NCBI RefSeq assembly: GCF_900700375.1
Contig: NC_041724.1
Location: 11,558,204-11,622,203 of the forward strand
DNA length: 64,000 nt
Direction of reading: 5' to 3'
Source: Denticeps clupeoides
Lineage: Eukaryota > Chordata > Actinopteri > Clupeiformes > Denticipitidae
Shown: positions 54,414 through 64,000 of the stretch, piece after piece
Layout of the letters: each line of letters begins with the position of its first letter
Numbering within the stretch: position 1 is the stretch's first letter
Position numbers and translations under genes: made by a program
Notes under the pieces: generated by a model
What the model was told of the DNA's origin: nothing
The model's database searches: none
What the model saw: the letters and a program-made list of their open reading frames with translations, nothing else

Positions 54414-56500
54414 TTAAGAAGAATGACTGCATCCCTGCATCACTTCTCGTTCCTGAAATTCCCGAAGTTCCTGTTTGTACCATTCTGGCGCTTCTGGCCC
54501 TGACTTCCCAGAGGTCTCATGATCATAACCGTATGCAACTGTGAGCTCCTCATCTTTATGCACTGCCCGGACAGTCCTGATGCACTTTATAGGTCCAAAG
54601 CGAGGATGGACATATCTAACGGAAGAACACAGCAGAATAAAGCAAATAAGTCAAGCTCTATATAAAGCGATCGAAGGTTGAGTATTATTATCCACACTCA
54701 CGGGTCATATTTGCAGTTGGGTGTGAAGGAGTGGTTGGCTTTGTGACCAAGTGATGCACAGTATTTGTCTATCTGATTAAAAGGCTCAGGAACATCAATG
54801 ACAGTGTCTTCATCCAATGAAATGGTATTACCATTCATGGACCAATCACGGCTATCCACCTAAGGGCTCATAAATTAAAGCATTGCAAGGTTTGTACTTT
54901 ACCACACATTACAAAAAAAACACACATTACCTCTGAATGCGTAATGCGCACGCCATTGTAAAAAGCCACGACAGTGTCCGATTTGGCATTAGTCTTGGCA
55001 AACAGCCCTTCCCCTGCTCCTGGGATCAGTGACTGTGCTACATACACACTGAGGAAGGACAGAACTGTAAGTGTTCACTAATGGAGGAACGGCGAAGTCA
55101 TTGGCTTATAAATAATAAGCATTATTAAGCATTACATTATACAGCTATGAACAACCACATCTTTCTTTGTTAATTTAATGTAGTCACTTCAAGTGTTCCA
55201 CACACAAATTCAACATTATCATTACATTGTTTATGACAAATAGAAACTGTTTGTAGTTTAGTATTTAAACCCATTCTCCTTTTAATAATTAATAACTAAC
55301 TGCTTTTTTCCCCAGACCTGTATATGGTTTAGCACATCAACTTGTGTGTAATGTGGGGGTTACGATAGGATACATACTGCTTGCCCTCATAAGGATCAGG
55401 CAGAAGTTTGTGGCCAGATATACAGGCTGATGTCGATTTGTCATAGGAATAAACAGGACCTGAAAAAATATACTAAATTATGCATGTTTGCATTAGCCTT
55501 TGCATGATCATGCAAACAAATCAGGTAAAATCTGAGAAATTATTCTTTTGTCATTCCTGCAATATTTGCTTATATATACACACTCACTGTCTTGTGCAAA
55601 TTCAAAGTGTGGGCGGCCATTCTCTTGGGAGGTCAGGGTGGCGAGTTGCCCCTTGATCAGCTCCCCCTCAACAAAGGTACCATAGAGAGCCGTGCAGCAG
55701 TCAGGGTAAACGTATGCAACATGATTGCCTGTCATCTCTCCATCCTCATTCACTTCTCCAACCACACCCCCCCGGTCCTGCAGATACACAGAAATGTCTC
55801 AAAGTCACAAAATGTCAGATTGCTTAAAAAAAATCAATAAAATTATATATTTCATATAAATAATTTGTATTCCATTATATTTATTCCAAAACTTTAAGGC
55901 CTGGAAAATTCTCTTTTCAAATTTGTCATTTTCCAGGATTTTAAGGAAACCTTGTATATAAATGGCATCAACAGAAAAGCCAGTTTGCTGACACGTAGAT
56001 GTCAAGAGACACAAATGAACTCCACCTGAGAGATTTTATGCACGACAGTCTATGTAGAACAATCATACCGGTGCTGTGATACAATAATAGATGGACTTTG
56101 GTGACGAATTAAACGAAGGCTCGAGGCTAAGAATTTTCCTCTAACATTTTTTATAATCGAATCATTTGAGTTACTCGAATAATCGTTTCAGCCCTAGTGA
56201 GAACCCACTAACAAAACTGACACAAAGTGTGTGTGTGTGTATATAGAGACACACACACACACACACAGTAATACTCAGAGAGAGAGACACACACACACAC
56301 AGTAATACTCAGGGGGTGTATGAGGTATAGCAGGAGATGGGGATGTAAAATGAAATGGTGATGGCTGGGATTGCGCATGAGAAGATGACGTCATGTCGAT
56401 GTGTCGACTCAACTCGTTCTTACCGACTAAGCTACTACCACCCTAGTTATTGTTGGATAAGTTAATCTGAAAAAATCTGAAGTTGTTAATGTCCTAATAT

Positions 56501-56536
<36 letters not shown>

Positions 56537-58062
56537 GCTGGAACGTGTGTGATTGTGTACCACACAACCCCTGTTTAGGCTACTCAAAACCAGTCATACT
56601 CACAGAGTAATAAACCCAGCAGAGTCCACATCGTATGTTGTCTTTGTACTGGCCCTTAAATACGAGGCGGCTGTCCGGGTCGTACTCCTGGGCAGGGCCG
56701 TTCAGCTCCCCATCAACATAAGTCCCGTGCAAAGCACCTCCATCTTCATAGCGATACACCCCTTGTCCCTGCAGAGCATCGTCGATGTAGAAACCCTCCA
56801 ACGTGCTGGAGAGCGAGAAATACACACGTCAACTGGCGCAATCAATTCCAGCCAAGGCCAGAGTGGGACTCATTTTCAACCCAGGAGTTGATGCCTCAGA
56901 CGACCCACTTTAGACCTATTATTATTAAAATCATGTCATTAGAACCTTACCTGTGAAGTCTACAATAGTGCATGGTTCTGTAAAGCCCTGTAATTCAGTC
57001 TATTTTTCCAAAATAGTTCCAATTCAGTGCAAGTCAGGGTTGTTTCACAATGTAGACTATTTCAACACACTTCTAACATGTATTTTTTTAATTTATTTTA
57101 CTATACATAATTTTCAACAATAAAAATATTAAAAACTTCAGACTGAAGTTTCAAACCCAAAATTTAGAAGGGCCCACCAGGAATTTTCCCGGTCCTCCTG
57201 ATTAGCAACTCTGCGCCTGATTCCAGGTCATTCTACGGATTTCAGAAACGATCAAGAGCAGCTCAGTCTTTACTGTGGACTATGTGATTTATAATAGAAA
57301 TCGATTGTAGCTAAAGGCACTAACCTGCCATCAAAAAAGAAGAATTTCCCTTTTCCATTCTTCTCCCCATGAACAAAGTGTCCCTCAAAGCGATCACTCG
57401 AGGAGTAGGTGACTGTGCAGAAACCATGCGGCAGCTCGTCCTCATCCAGGGGACCTAACGGAAAAAAAGAAAACAAATTGCAATTTGATTATATGTGACA
57501 TTAGGAGTGCGACATAAAATGTTCACATTTCTACTGAATCATGACAACACAGCGATGCGATACGACAAACAAGTTTTCTAACTGGCGGTAGAATTGGATG
57601 TAGTTGATTGAATTGGTTAATTCCTCAAATCTACCGATCCCGAAAATCAATAAGGGTCGAAAACGTGACCGTCCGTGGGTCTCTGAGCAGCAGAATCCCC
57701 CCCCAGGAACCACGTCGCGCCGCCAACTACTTTCTCTCACTTTTACTTTCATTTGGCCCGAGAGCGACAGGGAGCGACACCGCGAGGTGTCTGTTTTCTC
57801 TGCTGCTGTTTTTAAAAACGAGCTGTTTCTTTTTTGGAAGATGGCACCCAGCCCGGCCGCTGCTCCTCTCCTGCGGAAATAAACGCCGGGGTGTCGGTGC
57901 CTAGCGCGGCCCGGACTGCGGGTTCGCGGTGCGAAGAAGTTGACACAGATTTTGTTGTTTTTTTTTTAAAAAACAAAACGTAGAAAAAAAAAGATATATA
58001 GACTTATTCTCCGCAGACCCACCTTCCACCACTTCTTCCATGTTGTCGTCGTCGCTGTCCAT
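54414..58062 (-). CDS. setd7: SETD7 lysine methyltransferase (8 exons)
   Basis: Coding exons (- strand): 58062-58023, 57454-57325, 56805-56604, 55777-55588, 55459-55378, 55048-54931, 54859-54702 and 54615-54414; in frame, 373 aa (human 366). Residues 1-14 match human MDSDDEMVEEAVEG. Exons 2-4 encode the three MORN repeats ([47 protein letters not shown]). Exons 5-8 hold the SET domain: [39 protein letters not shown], the cofactor-binding [12 protein letters not shown] (human His297), Tyr in KYDPY (human Tyr305) and [10 protein letters not shown] (human Tyr335). It monomethylates H3K4 and many non-histone proteins such as p53. Human MFVHPRFG is PYVHPRFG here. All catalytic residues I could place are kept. 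A CpG-rich promoter covers about 57890-58210. Confidence 0.97.
56080..56197. mobile_element. hAT transposon end fragment
   Basis: Read in reverse it starts CTAGGGCTGAAACGATTATT then CGAGTAACTC, a common fish hAT terminal sequence. The other end is not found. It is in the setd7 intron between exons 3 and 4. Confidence 0.5.
56228..56534. repeat. GT/CA/GA microsatellite cluster
   Basis: (GT)n then (CA)n at about 56228-56266, a duplicated unit 'cacacagtaatactcag' with GA and CA runs to about 56310, and a further (CA)n at 56506-56534, all in a setd7 intron. A small SINE A head scrap (AAGCTACTACCACCCTAG) is at 56429-56446. Confidence 0.85.
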
Positions 58063-58210
58063 GTCGGCGCTGTCGCCTGCTCGACGCACCGTCGCCGCGT
58101 GCCGTTGTCGCTTTTAACGGCGCTGCGTGCTGCTGACCGGCGCGCGGGGTCTGACGTCACCGCGTCGCCGCCAGACGGACGCACGGAGCCGGCGCCGAGG
58201 TCGCCCTCCC
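57890..58210 (-). promoter_or_regulatory. setd7 CpG-rich promoter and first exon
   Basis: CpG-dense DNA (cgtcgtcgctgtcc, cgtcgccgcgtgccgttgtcg, cgcgtcgccgcc) around the setd7 start codon at 58062 and upstream of it on the - strand. Confidence 0.5.
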
Positions 58211-59899
58211 CTGAAGGCGCAATGAAAGCGGCCTCATGCTCAGTGAGAGCACGACAACGAGCATTTAAACTTATTAAAATCATTCTTTATTTGTGTTTTT
58301 CTGCGTTACTTGTTGTGTTTTGTTTCCCACTCTTTGTGCAGCTTATTCATTTAAATTCTGTTCTGAACGCAAGATAAAGCCTTTAGAATAATAAATGAAT
58401 GTTACTGTTTACTTGGGTGTGTTATTATGAATTATAACCATCTGTTCTTGCTTGTTATGCTGCGCCTGGTCTTCTGCCTGTTTTCAGAGTCAGACTAGAT
58501 GACTAGAGGTTCTTTGTTCTCGATTTCTCTTGTCAGCTCAGACGATTATTTGTACTGGAAGTAATCTAAATAAGTACAGCTTTTTTTAATCGGGTGCATG
58601 CCTGACGTTATATACATATATATTTTTTGGGTGTGTTTGTATCTGTCATGTTTGGAATTATATCCATTGCCAATGAGAACCTTACCAGTGTTGTCAGATA
58701 CAATGGTGCAATAAGTAAGTATAATAAAAGAAAAATGATTTGCCTGACCCCCAACTCCTGGTCTTGACTATTTTAATACCACCAAAATATATGCAGATTG
58801 TAAAGATTTGTGTTTCTAGCACCTTTTTCATGGTCGGCGGTGAGTCAGTGTGTGATTACTTCATCACCGTGACTCACTGGTGCTTAGTCACCACTTATAC
58901 TGCAGCCAATCAGCTCAGCCTTCTTCCCGTGTCACTCTTGCACATTTCCCCCACCACATCTTCAATTTCTCCTTCTTACTTAATTTCCATCCCATTTAAA
59001 TGTGATTGGGCTTTTTCACCAGAAAGTATGATTAGTCCATATGAGCATAAATCCTGATGTTGAAAACAAGTCTGAACCATGATGTCACCATAAAGGTCAA
59101 AATCATCACACGAAAAGAGTTTTGGAAATTCTGTGTTCCGTTCATTGTCGGGTTTCCAGCTAAGCTAAAAAATGCTGGAAAATGTGTGAAGAAATAAACG
59201 AGAAATAAATGTAATAATATCCTCAAGAAAAACATAAACCGTGTGTAAAAATGAGATTTGTTTTTAAATTAGTATATGTATGATCATAATTAAACATGTA
59301 TGTTATGATTTTAACATGCTTATAATGCATTTAAAAAAAAAAAAAATTGAAGTGATTGTCACATGTGATACACAGCAGCACAGCACACAATGCACACAGT
59401 GAAATTTGTCCTCTGCATTTAACCCATCACCCTGAGTGAGCAGTGGGCAGCCATGACAAGCGCCCGGGGAGCAGTGTGTGGGGACGGTGCTTTGCTCAGT
59501 GGCACCTCAGTGGCACCTTGGCAGATCGGGAATCAAACCGGCAACCTTCTGATTACGGGGCCGCTTCCTTAACCGCTAGGCCACCACTGCCCCATTTATG
59601 ATTTGTATTATGTATAATATGATATATAATAACCTGCATAGTCAGTAGCATCAATTTCAATTAATTATGAAAGCCAAGTTTTTAATTTGTATTTTTAAAA
59701 ATAGTTTTCTTAAGCCTGGGCTGAATGCCACGCCAGACAGATGAAGTTATTACCCTTCTTGTCCTGAGCTGCTGGCCGGGCCGATGTCGCCCCCTGTCGG
59801 CAGCCCCGAGAACACGCACCAGCCGGCCGACAACATAAAGCACCGCTAGGAACACGACGTCTGCGCCGAATTTATCATCTCAGCTGGGTAGGCAGTCGA

Positions 59900-59930
<31 letters not shown>

Positions 59931-60000
59931 TATTTCTTGTCCGGATGATGTAAATGTGTGTCGCTTTAAAGGGAAAATAATGTTTCGCTGGACGTGGGTG
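58211..60000. other. Intergenic between setd7 and scoc
   Basis: AT-rich DNA with one full family B SINE (59346-59593) and an (AT)n run (59900-59922). From about 59760 it becomes GC-richer (gccggccgacaac), probably the scoc promoter and non-coding first exon. No coding exon was recognised. Confidence 0.55.
59346..59593 (-). repeat. tRNA-derived SINE, family B, best full-length copy
   Basis: Complete on the - strand: TGGGGCAGTGGTGGCCTAGC, GGTTAAGGAAGCGGCCCCG, B box GGTTTGATTCCC, body to ACTTCAAT followed by an A-rich stretch. Useful as the family reference. Confidence 0.93.
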
Positions 60001-60351
60001 AAGTTTTTTTTGCTACCATGCTAGCTAGTAGCAGCCTGGGGAAGTGCGATGGATCCGTGGATTTAGCGAGCTAAACATGTCGCTTATAATGTACATCAGT
60101 GTCTTGGTCCCTGAGGGGCTTATTAATTTATGTTTGGCCGGGTTAATATAATACAGGTTAATATCGCTGAGTTGTATCGCCACAGTCACAAACAAGAGCA
60201 GTGTTTACATGACGACCTGGTTCCACTGGCCTGTGGATGTCAGGATGGGCTTTTATTACAGAGGAAATGTGTCGTCTGTGTTCTGTTACCCAGAAAGGGT
60301 CGCCTTGGATTCGCAGCCCTGCATCCGAAAGTGGAGGACGAGTATTTCACC

Positions 60352-60549
60352 ATGAACTCTGACACTGACGGTGAGAGAACATAGACACACATAGGCATGG
60401 TGTAATTTAGTAACTTGGTGATTATTGTGATAGTAATATGATGGGTGATTGTCGGGGTCTCTTGCCAGGCGACATGGAGAACCAAGCAGAGCTGGAGGAG
60501 AAAACAAGGTTGATAAACCAGGTTCTGGAGCTGCAGCACACACTGGAAG

Positions 60550-60580
<31 letters not shown>

Positions 60581-60613
60581 CATATATAACATTAGTGCTT
60601 ATATATATAAGTG

Positions 60614-60658
<45 letters not shown>

Positions 60659-61641
60659 AGCACTAATGTTGTATTGGTTAATGATACACAGGAACACATA
60701 GTGAAGTGAAAGTGATTACTTGTCATATGTGATACACAAAACAAGGCACAATGAAATGTGTTCTCTGTATTTAACCTGTCACCAGCTGTGAGCATTGCCC
60801 GAAGACGGTACTTTGCACAAAACCACCTTAATGGCTGGTAGATTCGAACCTGCGACTTTCCGATTATAAGCCTGCATCCTTAACCACGAACATTATGACC
60901 ATTATTTCAATATCAGCATGTCAGAGCTCAACATTTTTCCACGTAACAATGTTCATCCCCAAATTGTCTTTTGCCTGTGCTTTTGTGTTTGCACTTTGAA
61001 CAACATTATGGGGATCAGGATCAATTTCTTAGCATGTTTAAATGGTAGTCATGGTCATATAGCGGACCCGTCATCGGAAGGTTGCCAGTTCAAATTCCGG
61101 ACTGCCAAGATGCCACTGAGGTGCAACTGAGGAAAGCACCATCCCCACACACTGCTCCCCGGGCGCCTGTCATGGCTGCTCACTGCTCACCAAGGGTGAC
61201 GGTTTAAAGCAGAAGACACATTTCGTTGTGTCACTGTGTGCATCACATTGGCAATCCCTTCACTTTCACTTTATATTTATAATAGCAGAAATAAATGTTG
61301 ACATTGTTCTTCATATCTGTTACGAGACATTCTAATAACACATTTATAACATTCAGGAAGATAATTTCACACAATTTCAAACTAGGCAGTCTTCTGTTCC
61401 AGAAAGTGTTGCGAGTTATTAAAATATTATATGCGTTGGTGCATTATTATAATTTATTTACCTTTGCAATGGTAATTTTGAAAGTGACCTTGTTGCAGAT
61501 CTCTCTGCCCGGGTGGACGCTGTGAAGGAAGAGAACCTGAAGCTGAAATCCGAGAACCAGGTTCTGGGCCAGTACATCGAGAACCTCATGTCCGCGTCCA
61601 GTGTTTTCCAGACCACTGACACTAAGAGCAAAAGGAAGTAA
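60352..61641 (+). CDS. scoc: SCOC, short coiled-coil protein (3 exons)
   Basis: Coding exons are 60352-60370, 60469-60549 and 61499-61641, giving 80 aa (human short form 82). After MNSDTDGDMENQ, the sequence is almost the same as human: [67 protein letters not shown]. The heptad pattern at about residues 18-62 forms the coiled coil. SCOC is a Golgi-associated partner of ARL1/ARL2/ARL3 and of FEZ1, and takes part in amino-acid-starvation autophagy. The donor after exon 2 (GAAG/GTGTGT) is the start of a (GT)n microsatellite. An open frame leads into the first Met from upstream (KVEDEYFT), so a longer N-terminal form is possible, as in human. Confidence 0.95.
60550..60670. repeat. (GT)n runs with an 18-bp perfect inverted repeat
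   Basis: (GT)n at 60550-60578 abuts scoc exon 2. A second (GT)n at 60627-60652 is enclosed by AACATTAGTGCTTATATA (60588-60605) and its exact reverse complement (60653-60670), forming a potential hairpin in the intron. Confidence 0.9.
60697..60890 (-). repeat. tRNA-derived SINE, family B, diverged
   Basis: GAAGTGAAAGTGATTACTTG, ATTTAACCTGTCACC and a reversed B box GATTCGAACCTGCGAC are recognisable in scoc intron 2. Confidence 0.75.
61056..61280 (+). repeat. tRNA-derived SINE, family B, head missing
   Basis: Begins near the end of the head (GCGGACCCGTCATCGGAAGG), with B box CAGTTCAAATTCCGG and a full body to CAATCCCTTCACTTTCAC. In scoc intron 2. Confidence 0.82.
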
Positions 61642-63834
61642 GGAGCCCTTGTGTGGTGGTCCTACCAAACTCCCCTCAAACCTTTTAACAGCCCCTCTTC
61701 CCCATTTCTTGAGTAGTGTGCAATTGAATGCCAGTAATATTATGTTACACACACCAATTTAACATGTTTACTTTCTGAGGACTTTTACCTCTGGCCATAT
61801 TTTATAATTTTTTTCCTTTAAACAAAAAAAAAAGGTTTACATAATGTATTTTTTTTCTGTACGCAGTATTTTTTTCCCAAGATTTCTAAAACAAGTCGTT
61901 TGTTATCTACTGCACATGGGATTTATTGGCTTTGTTTGTTTTAATATATTCATATATATTTTAGCGCAGCATCATATTGTCAGTGTTGTTCCTGTTTTTG
62001 TTCTAGTCTGTGGCTTGTCACTGCTTTGTAGATGAAGCCCGAACTACAATGGCGGCAACAACCGTCACTTTCTACAGCTGACCACGCTTTCTTGGCGAAG
62101 CCAAGTAGTTAAGCTGTTTAACTATGTAAGCACTTTGGGCATTTTAGCCTAGGAGGTAAAACTGGAGTCACAGTACTACACTGTACATCAGTTCTTTTTT
62201 TGGTGCTATCAGTACACAGGAGCTCGTGTTAGATGCAGCTGGATATCAGCACACACCCCAAAGTATCTGTGTAGTATTAATTATGTGTACCATTTCATGT
62301 TTGTCTTTTAGTAACAGCAGTAATAATATTGATAATTGTTATTATCATTAATAAAATGTTTGGTTTGCATTTGTGTGTGTGTGTGTGTATCATTAACTCA
62401 AATCTGTTTGCTAAATCGAAATCTTTTTTTTTTTTTTTTACTTTTACAGGTGTACTAAATGTGTCCGGAGGGATAAGTAACTTTGTGCGATTTGTGTGAA
62501 GTATATCCACAGCAGCCCTGACTCGATTATACAGAGTCTTGAGTCTTAAAGGGCTATCTGTGAATGTGCACCGCATACCTATTGGCCAGATGTGTTTGAC
62601 TTCAGTGATTTTCATGGTGTATGTAGCGTTAGATTGGACTTGGGGCTTTTAAGTTCATGCCATGTGAGGTGTCGGCATTGCATTCCTTTTACCCACGAGC
62701 TAGCTGCTCTCCTGACTAATCTTCCATAAATGTGCTTATTAAGCTAACAAAGAGATGATGATGTAATGATCATGATAATGTTTTCATGATTTTTTGGACA
62801 GCCTCAATCAGTCCCATTGCATGGTGTGACACTAATGAAGCCTTGTGTTTAAGATATTTAGAAGTAGTAGAAAGACTCACAATGCTGAATAATCATGGTG
62901 AGGAGAATAACTAATGCAAGATCTAAGGATGTTGTGTTCAAGACATGCAAAGTGTGTTATATGGCATCAACACGTACGCAATAATATGCAGTAATTCTTC
63001 AGCTTTCATATTTTATGGCAGTTTTCAAACTTTTCTTCAAAATTTCTTCAAAATTCAGGCATTGTGTAAAAAAAATGTACTATTAAATAACAGTCTTGAA
63101 AAGTGACATGGTGCTTTTTTGCAGTTATAACGGTGCCCACAAGGGACCACTGTGGCTCACAACATGGCCCCGGAGTGAGACGGCTCCGGTTTCTGCCCTT
63201 CGCCTCCCTGTCCTCCTTCATCAAACTTTAATGGATATCTGTCAGAGAAAGTTATGAGTGAGTGTAGAGCATGAGTGTTAACCAAACCTTAAGAACGAAT
63301 GTGTTTTAGGTCGGGTTTCAGGACACGGCGCTGTTGAAACCCTGCGTATGTAAGAAATGCCACCAGCAAATGAATGGCAAGGGCTGGGTTTCGGCACTCT
63401 ACTGCAAATACAGCCTCCCTCTCCCGTCCTCCACGTGAATAAAAGCCCTCACTATCACTTTAGATAACATTTAGAGTTGCTACAGTGCGCAGCGTGTTCT
63501 GTTATGACTAGAAGACCCTTGGACTTTGAAACCATAAAAATATATGACAACAAATCCTTTGTGCAAGTTGGTCTTCTGGCTGCATTCATAAACTTTGGAC
63601 CTCCAAGATCACCAACAGTATAAGGGGTTTAATGTATAGGCGCATACTAGTTGATTTGACTCACTTTTATTACAGAATTATGATTTTTCAGCTTCAATAG
63701 TCTTTGATCAAGTAAAACAGTGAATTCTTGATCTGTATTTACTTTTTTAAAAGAGGCTTAGGGAAGGAAGTGTCTCAATGTGTGTGTGTTGTCTAAAAAT
63801 AAATATACGATATATGAACAAAAATAGTTCATAC
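61642..63834. other. scoc 3' UTR and downstream intergenic DNA
   Basis: AT-rich with a GT run at 62371-62389. Candidate AATAAA signals are near 62352 and 63438. No coding exon was recognised in this 2.2 kb. Confidence 0.5.
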
Positions 63835-63947
63835 CTCACTCAATAGAACCCACATGTCTGAGTCTGAATGGACCACCAGACGTATGGCAGACAACTTCTG
63901 GAATACTGAATCAATCTGCCCCTCTGCAATCCCATTCACAAATGAAC
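63835..63947 (-). CDS. Single internal exon of an unassigned - strand gene
   Basis: A 113-bp open stretch lies between a good acceptor (ctcctaaaatcag, just right of 63947) and a good donor (GAG/GTATGA at 63835). It encodes SFVNGIAEGQIDSVFQKLS followed by AIRLVVHSDSDMWVLLSE, 37 codons after two phase bases. The clean frame, borders and protein-like composition support a real exon whose gene continues past the right edge. I do not recognise the protein. Confidence 0.6.
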
Positions 63948-64000
63948 CTGATTTTAGGAGAAGAAATAAAAGAAAAAGCACAAAAAGTTTATACAGTACA

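Noticed and set aside
53841-54544. 178-aa and 78-aa + strand frames
   Set aside because: They are antisense to setd7 exon 8 and its 3' UTR; no recognisable domain or splice context.
1-64000. Retrovirus-like, Polinton or other capsid-bearing elements
   Set aside because: No LTR pairs, gag/pol/env-like or capsid-like sequence was noticed on either strand.

Overview
This window is vertebrate nuclear DNA, most likely from a ray-finned fish. The genes are split into many short exons with GT-AG introns. The proteins read from them match the human 4q31.1 neighbourhood (NOCT, ELF2, MGARP, NDUFC1, RAB33B, SETD7, SCOC). The intergenic DNA and introns are full of fish-type tRNA-derived SINEs, an L2-clade LINE end, Tc1 and hAT DNA transposons, and long CA/GT microsatellites. 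Species cannot be named from the sequence alone.

Layout: 1-5.7 kb is gene-poor repeat-bearing DNA. noct (nocturnin, + strand) runs 6.0-15.4 kb with a 7.6 kb first intron packed with transposons. 15.5-19.5 kb is intergenic and holds a decayed Tc1 element with other repeats in it. An ELF2-type ETS factor lies on the - strand at 22.4-19.9 kb. Just upstream of it on the same strand are exons of a zinc-ribbon protein (24.4-23.7 kb) whose last splice phase fits the ETS exons. mgarp (- strand, 37.3-29.2 kb) has two possible last coding exons, one holding a ~105-bp tandem repeat. ndufc1 (- strand, 40.5-38.5 kb) is complete. A complete 15-exon malate synthase gene (- strand, 45.3-41.5 kb) stands where mammals have NAA15. 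rab33b (+, 46.0-48.3 kb), a four-pass membrane protein (-, 52.3-50.0 kb), setd7 (-, 58.1-54.4 kb) and scoc (+, 60.4-61.6 kb) follow. A single unassigned exon on the - strand is seen at the right edge.

I joined the exons by hand from splice-site sequences. Every gene listed as complete keeps one open frame through all its junctions (noct 428 aa, elf2-like 294 aa, mgarp 209 aa or longer, ndufc1 69 aa, malate synthase 549 aa, rab33b 235 aa, the membrane protein 223 aa, setd7 373 aa, scoc 80 aa). Several products are mitochondrial or peroxisomal and metabolic (nocturnin NADP(H) phosphatase, MGARP, NDUFC1, malate synthase), but the grouping is old synteny rather than a functional operon.

Two tRNA-derived SINE families recur. 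Family A ends in a tail that matches the 3' end of the L2 LINE at 22.87-23.54 kb, which points to L2 enzymes mobilising it. Family B is the more numerous and is a target for later insertions, including a 1.16-kb hAT element with a perfect 8-bp target duplication. I saw no retrovirus-like or other capsid-bearing element.
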